Assembly (NCBI GenBank): GCA_052039575.1 | Contig: JBQGEK010000305.1 | Coordinates: 1-48,195, forward strand | Length of the DNA stretch: 48,195 nucleotides | Source: Patulibacter sp052039575 | GTDB taxonomy: Bacteria > Actinomycetota > Thermoleophilia > Solirubrobacterales > Solirubrobacteraceae | Reading direction: 5' to 3' | Part shown: piece by piece, positions 42,219 to 48,195 of the stretch | How positions within the stretch are numbered: position 1 is the stretch's first letter | Layout of the letters: every line of letters begins with the position of its first letter | Notes under the pieces: model-generated | The model's database searches: none | What the model saw: only the letters and a program-made list of their open reading frames with translations | Told to the model about the DNA's origin: nothing | Translations under genes and position numbers: made by a program

Positions 42219-43702
42219 GGCTGCCTCACCGGCTTCATGACGACCCTGAACCCATCGTTGCCTTCGGTCGCGATGCCGTTGTCCTTGGGGTCGTTGCCAA
42301 TCCGCATACGGCCAGATCCAGCGTCGAAGGTCTCCTTACCGGCCTCGCACTCCTGTACCTGGCCCGGGGCTGCTGTGTTCGGGTTCGGGTTGCTATTCAG
42401 ACGATTGTTCTTGTTGGACTCGGTGGGAAACAGAGGCGGGGGCGGAGGCGGAGGCGGCTCGCTGTTCGCCGGGGCCGATGCCGGACCACCCTCGCTGTTC
42501 GGGGCAACCGGAAGAATCACGATGTTGACGCGAGCAGAGCTACCAATGGTGGTGGTGTCCGACAGCATGCTCCAGAGGTTGCGGGTCATCAGCGTGATGT
42601 AGTTACACCGCGTCTGGGCGGGCGTGATGTGCGCCACTGGCTCGCCCAGATCGGTCGCGGTGCGGGCGATGTTGCTGATCCCGCTCAGCACGCGTTGGTC
42701 CTGGCCGAAGACGTTGACCGCGTCGAGCGTGTTCTCGATGCGCTTGTTCAGCCCGGGCGCGCGCTTGAGTGCGGGCGTACCGTCGGTGACCGCGGTCGCC
42801 AGGTTCGGGGCAGCGGCGCTAATCGACGCGAACGCCGGGCGCAGCCGCCGGAACAGCTCGGTCGAGTTGTCCATGAATTCCGCTTGCTGCGGGAACTCGT
42901 CGGTCGCGGTCTGCAACGCCTCCGGCCCCAGCCGGATCGTCTCCTTGAGCTGCTCGCGCACCCCGGCCCACGCCTGAAAGGTCTGGTACAGCCCGGTGAA
43001 CATCGACGCCTGTTGCTGCGCGACGGGATGGACCTCGGCCGCCGCCTGAGCGAACGCCGGGAACAGCCGGTCGAACCCGGTGCTTGGGGCCAGCAGGTTG
43101 CGCAGCGCCGGCTCGGCCGACATGACCAGCGGCAGCAGCCCCTTGAACGCGCGGTTCAGGTCGCCCCCGCGGCCGATCATCACGTTGCCGAACTCGAACG
43201 TGTTCATCTGCGCCGCCTCGCGGGTCGGCTCGTCGAACATGTTGAAGAAGTCGTCCAGCTCGACCGGCTCGTCGCCGGCCAGGTCCAGGGTCAGCGTGTC
43301 GCCGTCGGCCAGCATCTCGGTCGACTCGCCGGCGGTCAGCTCCGCGTAGCGCAGGCCGAGCGGCGATCGCGGGCGGATCATGATCTGGCTGTCCTTCGGC
43401 ACGGGCCGCGCGATGTCGTCGAGCTTCATGTCGATCGTCGCGCCGACGGTGCCGTCGGCTTCCTGCCGGGTGTGGATCGCACTGACGAAGCCGATCCGCG
43501 CGCCGCCCTTGCGCACGTCGTTGCCGACGATCAGGCCAGCAGCGTCGGGGATATCCGCCTTGATGTTGTAGGTCTTGACGAACGGCAAGCCGCTGTTGGC
43601 GTTGTAGGCCAGCACCACGGCGACCATTGCGATCAGCACCGTCGCGGCGCCGATCAGCACCGGGTTGGCCGCCAGCGAGCTGCGCTTGGCTCGGGTATTC
43701 AC
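42215..43702 (-). CDS. MlaD/Mce family protein, third in operon
   Basis: 495 residues with a membrane helix (about 15-32, VLIGAATVLIAMVAVVLAY), MlaD domain (about 40-125, YNIKADIPDAAGLIVGNDVR), helical domain, and a poly-Pro tail (SEPPPPPPPPLFP). GTG start at 43702, overlapping the second gene. The Pro-rich tail would reach into the wall region. Confidence 0.9.
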   Translation of the reverse strand: MNTRAKRSSLAANPVLIGAATVLIAMVAVVLAYNANSGLPFVKTYNIKADIPDAAGLIVGNDVRKGGARIGFVSAIHTRQEADGTVGATIDMKLDDIARPVPKDSQIMIRPRSPLGLRYAELTAGESTEMLADGDTLTLDLAGDEPVELDDFFNMFDEPTREAAQMNTFEFGNVMIGRGGDLNRAFKGLLPLVMSAEPALRNLLAPSTGFDRLFPAFAQAAAEVHPVAQQQASMFTGLYQTFQAWAGVREQLKETIRLGPEALQTATDEFPQQAEFMDNSTELFRRLRPAFASISAAAPNLATAVTDGTPALKRAPGLNKRIENTLDAVNVFGQDQRVLSGISNIARTATDLGEPVAHITPAQTRCNYITLMTRNLWSMLSDTTTIGSSARVNIVILPVAPNSEGGPASAPANSEPPPPPPPPLFPTESNKNNRLNSNPNPNTAAPGQVQECEAGKETFDAGSGRMRIGNDPKDNGIATEGNDGFRVVMKPVRQP

Positions 43703-45078
43703 GGCTTCGTCTCCGGCTCGGCACCGAGCATCGACTCGAGGCGCTCTTCCGACTTGGGCTTCGCGGCCACCGATCGCGTGGAACCAGCTGGAACAGATCG
43801 CTCCGAGCCGTCATCAGATCGCTCGATTTCACGTAGCCGCCCGTTGCAGAGTGCGTTCCTCGCCGAGAACGTGAAGTTGGCGGCGCGTTCCACACACTGC
43901 GTAGCAATCCCCCGCGAGCGCAGATAGTGCGCCGTTCCGTCCTTGCCGTTCAACGCCCCCGTGTAGTAGTAGACGAGCCGCACCAGGTTCTCGATGCCGC
44001 CGGTCTGGTCGAAGCTCGTGCCCAGGTCGGACAGGTCGCGAGCCAGCGGGGCCAGCGGCGTGGCCAGCTGCTGGAACCGGTCGACCAGCGGCTGGATCTG
44101 CGGGAAGGTCTCCTGGCCCTGCTCGGCGGCGTCGCCGAGCGTCTGCAGGGCGGGGCCGGACGCCTTGACGAACGGGCCGAATCCGGTCACCGCGCGGTTG
44201 AGCGCCGGGGCCTGGGCCGACAGGTTGGCGATGCTCGGCCCGATCTGGTCCGACAGCTCGCCGATCCGCTCGGTCGCCGGCTTGAGCTCGCGCAGGAACG
44301 CAGGGAACTTCTCGAAGTTCGCCTCCAGCGCGTCGCCCTCCTCGGCCGCCGCCTGAGCCGTCTCGCCCGCGGTGCGGATGAACCCCGACAGGTCGCCGCG
44401 CTTCTGGGCGAGCGGCTCGAGGATCTCGTCCGACTGGTCGGTCAGCCGCGCGATCAGCTCGTTCTGCTGGGCGAGGATCTCGACGAACTCGTTGGCCTGC
44501 TTCAACGTCGGGTTGGCGCGGTGGATCGCGTCACGCAAGGCCTCGCCGTTGCCGGCCACCGCCGCCCCGAACTCGTTGACGATCAGTCGGAACCGCTCCT
44601 GCTCCGGGACCCGCATGATGTTGCCGATCAGGTCAGGACCCACCGGCACGCTGGTCCGCTCGACCGGCAGCAGCAGGTCGCCCTCGCCGGGCCCGTCCTC
44701 GATCTTGGCCAGCGGCGGCGCCACCTGGGCACCTTCGGCCCGGGTTTGGGTCGGCTTGCACTCGATGAACTGCTCGCCGATTAGCGACTGCAGGCCGACC
44801 CGGCAGGTCGCGTCGGTGCGGAAGTCCTGGTAGACGGGGTCGGTGATCTCGATCGTGACCGCGGCCTGGTTCTCCGCCGTCAGTTCGACGTCGCCGACGG
44901 TGCCGACCGTCACGCCCGCCACCTTTACGTTCGACCCGGGGATCACGAAGGCCGCGCTGTCGAAGATCACCCGCACGCGGTACTTGCCGTCGTCGCTGCC
45001 GTTCGACGCCACCGCCGTGACGGCAACGACGAGCACCAGCAGGGCCGCCCAGCTCGCAACCAGCGTACGGCGCTTCAT
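43699..45078 (-). CDS. MlaD/Mce family protein, second in operon
   Basis: 459 residues. The start is the ATG at 45078, which gives the membrane helix WAALLVLVVAVTAVA (about 9-24) and the 4-base overlap with the first gene; the far longer open frame upstream is a shadow. MlaD domain about 30-115 (YRVRVIFDSAAFVIPGSNVK then GVTVGTVGDVEL). A helical tail follows (AQQNELIARLTDQSDEILEP), then a basic/acidic end (RSDDGSERSVPAGSTR). Confidence 0.9.
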   Translation of the reverse strand: MKRRTLVASWAALLVLVVAVTAVASNGSDDGKYRVRVIFDSAAFVIPGSNVKVAGVTVGTVGDVELTAENQAAVTIEITDPVYQDFRTDATCRVGLQSLIGEQFIECKPTQTRAEGAQVAPPLAKIEDGPGEGDLLLPVERTSVPVGPDLIGNIMRVPEQERFRLIVNEFGAAVAGNGEALRDAIHRANPTLKQANEFVEILAQQNELIARLTDQSDEILEPLAQKRGDLSGFIRTAGETAQAAAEEGDALEANFEKFPAFLRELKPATERIGELSDQIGPSIANLSAQAPALNRAVTGFGPFVKASGPALQTLGDAAEQGQETFPQIQPLVDRFQQLATPLAPLARDLSDLGTSFDQTGGIENLVRLVYYYTGALNGKDGTAHYLRSRGIATQCVERAANFTFSARNALCNGRLREIERSDDGSERSVPAGSTRSVAAKPKSEERLESMLGAEPETKP

Positions 45079-46487
45079 CGGTTGCCTCCCGGCACCTGGG
45101 TCGGATCGCAGTCGGCGTTGGACAGCGGGCCGTTGTCGACGAACGGAGCGGAGCCGTCGGCCGGCTTCGGCATCGCTGCGCCCGGGCACCGCTTCAGGTT
45201 GCCGGTCGACAGTGCCGCATCTCGGCCACGTTCCGCCGGCGGCTTTTCGGTCAAACCGCCGCCCTCGGCGTCGTCGTTGAGGCGGAACGCGTCGAATACC
45301 GGCAATGCACGGAAGTAGTGCCCAGACGCATCGTAGGTCGCTGCCGATGATGCGAAGCCCCGGAACCAGCCGATCAAGTCCGGCGCGTACGGTCGGAAGA
45401 ACGAAACCATCGGGGTCGAGGTCTTCAGCGCCTCGCTGCCCTCGGGGAACGCCTTGCGCGTCTCGCGCTCGAGCGGCGGCAGGTCGCGCAGCGAGTCGAG
45501 CACGTCGTTGGCCGGACCGTTGCGGTCGAGCATCAGCCTCAGCTGACGGAAGGTCGGCCCGGCCTTCTCGAACACCGGCGTCAGCTCGTCCCGCAGGTAC
45601 GGCGCGAGGATCTTCGACGGCTCGTCCGACGCCGCCACCAGCTTCTCCAGGTCTCCGATCGCGGGGTCGAACGCGTTCAGCGCCTCGGTCCCCTGCTCGA
45701 GCAGCCCCGGGAAGTTCTCCAGCAGCGACGTCAGCGCCGCGGTATCCGCACCGATCGCCGAGACCGTCTTGCGCGCGTTGCCGACCGCATCGGTCAGCTC
45801 CTGGTGGTTGGACGCCACCCCGCCGAGCGCCTGGCCCGACGTCGTCAGCAGCCGATCGAGCTGCGAGTTCTGCGCGTTGATGCTCTTCGCGAGCTCGCTG
45901 AACGCGCGCACCGCCCGCGGGAACTGCTTGGCCGTCTGGTTGGCTTCCTCGGCCTTGCCGTCGTGCCACTGCGCGAAGCCCTTGATCAGCTTCTGCAGGC
46001 CCTCGCGGGTCTGCTCGTCGAGCATGTTGAAGATCTCGTCGATCTCGACGGTCGACTGGGTCGACTCCATCGCGATCAGCGCGTTGTCCTCGAGCGGCTT
46101 GCCCAGACCGGACCCCGGGCTGATGTCGACGTAGCGCGACGCCACGCCGGCCTGACCCTGGGCGCGGACCGTGGCGGTCGTGCCCTCGCGCAGCGGCGCG
46201 AACTCCTCGTCGACCGACACCGTGACGACCGCGAGCTGGTCGTCGGTCAGGTCGATGTCCTTGATCAAGCCGACCGGGTTGCCGCCGATCCGCACCACGC
46301 CGCCCTTGACCAGCTGGCTGGCGTTCTGGAAGACCAGTCGGTACTCACGCGATGGGTCTGGCGCGAACAGGACGACGGCCAGGACCACGACGACGGCGGC
46401 GAGCAGCCCCACAGGGAGCAGACGACGCACACGGCGCGCGGCATGGGATGAACGGCTCAGGACTCTTCTCTCTCTCTTCCCGTCCAA
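45075..46487 (-). CDS. MlaD/Mce family protein, first in operon
   Basis: 470 residues with a membrane helix (about 25-46, LLPVGLLAAVVVVLAVVLF), MlaD domain (about 48-130, EYRLVFQNASQLVKGGVVRI then GNPVGLIKDIDL) and the helical repeat region. The start shown is a TTG at 46487. It has no good ribosome site, whereas the purine run GGGAAGAGAGAGAGAAGAG lies just inside it, so a start somewhat downstream (for example GTG at 46439) is possible. It is first of six MlaD genes plus a wall hydrolase. No YrbE permease or ATPase gene lies upstream; the next gene is divergent. Confidence 0.85.
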   Translation of the reverse strand: MDGKRERRVLSRSSHAARRVRRLLPVGLLAAVVVVLAVVLFAPDPSREYRLVFQNASQLVKGGVVRIGGNPVGLIKDIDLTDDQLAVVTVSVDEEFAPLREGTTATVRAQGQAGVASRYVDISPGSGLGKPLEDNALIAMESTQSTVEIDEIFNMLDEQTREGLQKLIKGFAQWHDGKAEEANQTAKQFPRAVRAFSELAKSINAQNSQLDRLLTTSGQALGGVASNHQELTDAVGNARKTVSAIGADTAALTSLLENFPGLLEQGTEALNAFDPAIGDLEKLVAASDEPSKILAPYLRDELTPVFEKAGPTFRQLRLMLDRNGPANDVLDSLRDLPPLERETRKAFPEGSEALKTSTPMVSFFRPYAPDLIGWFRGFASSAATYDASGHYFRALPVFDAFRLNDDAEGGGLTEKPPAERGRDAALSTGNLKRCPGAAMPKPADGSAPFVDNGPLSNADCDPTQVPGGNR

Positions 46488-46523
46488 GGGCGCGTTCTGC
46501 GCAGCTCCGGGACGAGCACGACC

Positions 46524-46529
46524 AATATA
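46524..46529 (-). promoter_or_regulatory. Possible -10 box of the mce operon
   Basis: TATATT on the minus strand, 37 bases ahead of the first mce start. The region 17-18 bases further up has no good -35 hexamer, so an activator or another sigma factor might be used. Confidence 0.3.
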
Positions 46530-46573
46530 GCCGGACGACCCGTGTCCGAGACCATTGCGATTCGGTTATGACG

Positions 46574-46602
46574 CGAAAAGTCCCTTTCCAAAGGGAGTTT
46601 CG
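46574..46602. promoter_or_regulatory. Long dyad in the divergent mce control region
   Basis: TCCCTTT (46581-46587) and AAAGGGA (46590-46596) are perfect arms around CC. Outer arms CGAAAAG and GTTTCG extend the symmetry to almost 29 bases with one bulge. Placement about 45 bases upstream of the possible mce -10 box suggests a regulator site acting on both genes. Confidence 0.45.
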
Positions 46603-46865
46603 GTCGCCACCCGGCGCGGCGGGATCGGCGCAGGATCGCGATCATCTACCGCGAGTAGGGTCGGTCGCGGCTCCGAACGGTTGTGCACCTTTCCTGGCAA
46701 GAGCGGCACATTCGCGCTTGATCCTGTGCGAACTGCGTCACGCAGGGTCGCGAAGGTGTACGTTTAGTCCCGTCAACCACCAGACCCAGAGCGTTCACCC
46801 GGACACGTCTCGTGTTCGACCTGAGCGAACGGGCCTGGCCCCCACCAGGAGAGAGAGGGCCCTTC

Positions 46866-47618
46866 ATGCGCTTGCGCACGATCGCCGTTCCCACCATCGC
46901 CATCGCGGCCCTGTCGGCGTCCGCCGTCGCTCCGGCCGTGGCGCAGTCCCCGAAGCCCACCACGTCGATCTCCGGGTCGGCGACGGTCACGCCGAACAAG
47001 GCCGGCACCACCAAGAAGCCGCAGTCGGTCAACCTGACCATGCGCGGCCGCGTCTCGACCACCGGCGAAGACGGGGAGAACAAGCCCGTCGTTCAGAAGA
47101 TCGAGATTCTCTTCCCGAAGGGCTCGTACTACGCCGGTGGCAAGCTGCCGCGCGGGGTCAAGGGCAAGGTCACGCCGCGCTGCGCCGAGTCCCGGATGCT
47201 GAACGGCCTGCCGCAGGACCAGTGCCCGAAGGGCTCGATCGTCGGGTCGGGCACCGCCAACGCCTGGGCCGACACGGTCCGGACGCGGGCCAAGATCACC
47301 ATCGTCAACGGTGGTGCCAACCGCGTCTTTCTCTTCACGGAGCTGACCAACCCGGCGGTCGTCCAGCTGCCGATCCCCGGTCGGATCCAGAAGCAGAGCG
47401 GCAAGTGGGCCTACAAGGTCACCTTCACCGTTCCGGAGGAGCTGCAGGTCGTGGCCGGTGTGCCGATCTCGCTGATCGACTTCAACGCGCGGACCCGGTC
47501 GAAGAACTGGCTCTTCACCACCTCGTGCCCGAAGAACAAGCGCTGGCCGTTCGAGGTCAAGACGTTCCAGAACACGACCGACCCGGCCGAGTTCGCGTCG
47601 ACCACGCGGTGCCGCTGA
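46866..47618 (+). CDS. Secreted protein of unknown function
   Basis: 250 residues with a clear Sec signal peptide (LRTIAVPTIAIAALSASAVA, cleavage after AVA-Q about residue 27). The mature part is beta-rich with cysteines in TPRCAESRM, LPQDQCPKG, TTSCPKNKR and the C-terminal TTRCR, probably in two disulfides. I do not recognise a named domain; similar secreted proteins occur in Solirubrobacterales. ATG at 46866 with a good ribosome site AGGAGAGAGAG. Divergent from the mce operon and sharing its control region, so it may be linked to envelope lipid or wall function. Followed by two hairpins. Confidence 0.8.
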   Translation: MRLRTIAVPTIAIAALSASAVAPAVAQSPKPTTSISGSATVTPNKAGTTKKPQSVNLTMRGRVSTTGEDGENKPVVQKIEILFPKGSYYAGGKLPRGVKGKVTPRCAESRMLNGLPQDQCPKGSIVGSGTANAWADTVRTRAKITIVNGGANRVFLFTELTNPAVVQLPIPGRIQKQSGKWAYKVTFTVPEELQVVAGVPISLIDFNARTRSKNWLFTTSCPKNKRWPFEVKTFQNTTDPAEFASTTRCR

Positions 47619-47643
47619 CCCAGCCGCACCGCACGTAGTACCC

Positions 47644-47668
47644 GATGGGCGTCGGGAGGGCGCCCATC
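47644..47668 (+). terminator. Hairpin after the secreted-protein gene
   Basis: GATGGGCG (47644-47651) pairs with CGCCCATC (47661-47668), 8 bp with a 9-base loop, 26 bases after the stop codon. No U-tract. Confidence 0.45.
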
Positions 47669-47700
47669 GCGGATCACCATCGGAGAGAGATGCAGGACCA

Positions 47701-47735
47701 GGCCCCCGCGAGCAGCGCGTCTCGCGGGGGCCTTT
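47701..47735 (+). terminator. Strong intrinsic terminator
   Basis: GGCCCCCGCGAG (47701-47712) and CTCGCGGGGGCC (47721-47732) make a perfect 12-bp, very GC-rich stem with an 8-base loop, followed by TTT. It ends the transcript of the secreted-protein gene. Confidence 0.75.
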
Positions 47736-47787
47736 GCGTGCGGAGGCGACGCAGTGACGAGCCGCGCGTGAGCCGCGCGTCGCGCGT

Positions 47788-48000
47788 CTACCGTCGCGAG
47801 AAGCGGCGCGGCTCGACGTAGCCCCGAAGTGCGCGCTCGAGCAGCGGGTTGCAATCGCGTTGCCGTGAAAGCTCCTCGTACGCGGCGCGAAGCTCGTCGA
47901 TGGGCACGTCCAGTTCGCGCGAGAGGTTGCGCATGCTCACGCGACGCCCGTCATCGATGCGCTCAGCGATCTCGCGGACCAGCTCTCCGTTTACAGGCAT
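47788..48000 (-). CDS. Small putative DNA-binding protein
   Basis: 70 residues from the ATG at 48000: ELVREIAERIDDGRRVSMRN, then LSRELDVPIDELRAAYEELS, which looks like a small helix-turn-helix. The C terminus (RALRGYVEPRRFSRR) is basic. An upstream in-frame extension to 48108 overlaps the next frame and is less likely. It follows the partial frame at 48032 on the same strand by 31 bases. No known function. Confidence 0.45.
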   Translation of the reverse strand: MPVNGELVREIAERIDDGRRVSMRNLSRELDVPIDELRAAYEELSRQRDCNPLLERALRGYVEPRRFSRR

Positions 48001-48031
48001 ATTCAGACAATACCTCGCGTCGCAAGTGAAC

Positions 48032-48193
48032 TCAAACGCGGTCCGTTCGCAGCTCGAAAGCTTCGAAGGCCGCTTCCAACTTGTCGAGGCGAGCGACAAC
48101 GTCGTCATTCATGTCCGCGACGTCGGCGAGCTGCTCCTCCGCGACATAACGCACCCCGCGCCCGCCAATCTCGTCCGGCAGCCGCCCCCGGAG
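48032..48193 (-). CDS. Partial CDS running off the right end, function unknown
   Basis: A frame of 53 residues that enters from beyond the window: RGVRYVAEEQLADVADMNDD, then VVARLDKLEAAFEAFELRTD and a stop (TGA at 48034-48032). The helical, acidic tail looks like the C terminus of a small protein. It precedes the small gene at 47788-48000 on the same strand, and the two might be a pair such as an antitoxin-toxin, but too little is seen to say. Confidence 0.4.
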   Translation of the reverse strand, partial: LRGRLPDEIGGRGVRYVAEEQLADVADMNDDVVARLDKLEAAFEAFELRTDRV

Positions 48194-48195
48194 CG

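Larger units (their letters stand above)
46488..46865. other. Divergent promoter region between the mce operon and a secreted-protein gene
   Basis: 378 bases without a gene. It contains the dyad at 46574-46602, a minus-strand TATATT box at 46524-46529 suited to the mce operon, and, near the right end, the ribosome site AGGAGAGAGAG for the secreted protein. It is A+T-richer than its surroundings. Confidence 0.6.

Noticed and set aside
47689..47760. Small open frame starting ATGCAGGACCAG across the terminator
   Set aside because: It runs through the strong terminator hairpin, has no family match, and is explained by the stem-loop.

Overview
The window is about 70% G+C with very tight, mostly 4-nt-overlapping operons. 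Its gene content (six-gene MlaD/Mce operon, VKOR with DsbA-like proteins, MurD2/MurL pair, M20/M42 peptidases) suggests a high-GC actinobacterium, probably in the Thermoleophilia/Solirubrobacterales (Patulibacter- or Conexibacter-like). The taxonomic call is an inference from style and gene content only.

Layout. 1-7.3 kb: two convergent TetR regulators, an amidase, an M20 peptidase, a HAD phosphatase, an M42 aminopeptidase and an SDR-like protein lacking the usual catalytic Tyr/Lys. 7.3-10.9 kb: aconitase AcnA, whose start overlaps the end of a VapC-type PIN toxin, itself overlapped by a ribbon-helix-helix antitoxin. 10.9-16.8 kb: envelope redox and wall functions (DsbA-like, VKOR, DsbA-like, CopD, NlpC/P60-like hydrolase, PQQ-type sugar dehydrogenase lipoprotein). 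16.9-21.0 kb: MurD2-like ligase and MurL-like epimerase, which together make UDP-MurNAc-L-Ala-D-Glu without a separate glutamate racemase, with a YcaQ-type DNA glycosylase between them. 21.0-23.6 kb: regulators, including a TetR-fold protein with no DNA-binding domain.

The standout is 23.8-33.5 kb. A promoter and dyad are followed by a cloverleaf tRNA gene with the unusual anticodon AGU. Eight genes follow in one direction, each of the seven junctions overlapping by four bases: an arginyl-tRNA-synthetase-like protein with an altered KMSKS loop, a fused aminodeoxychorismate synthase, a GNAT acetyltransferase, an HDAC-family deacetylase, an AroQ chorismate mutase, a prephenate dehydratase/BacA-like domain fused to a cupin, a cytochrome P450 with an atypical I-helix, and an MbtG-type lysine/amine N-hydroxylase. 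There is no NRPS, PKS or transporter. I read it as an undescribed small biosynthetic pathway that makes an aminated prephenate-derived unit and joins it, through aminoacyl activation and an N-hydroxylated amine, into a product that may contain an N-N bond. The set aaRS-like protein + cupin + lysine N-hydroxylase recalls the hydrazine synthetases, where the synthetase-like domain is MetRS-like; here it is ArgRS-like and comes with its own tRNA.

33.6-35.1 kb: a possible WapI-like small protein and three XRE regulators, two of them obvious paralogues. 35.1-46.5 kb: six MlaD/Mce proteins and a multidomain peptidoglycan hydrolase in one overlapping minus-strand operon, without YrbE permeases or ATPase. 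46.5-48.2 kb: a divergent control region with a strong dyad, a secreted protein, a strong terminator and two small minus-strand reading frames, the last cut by the window end.
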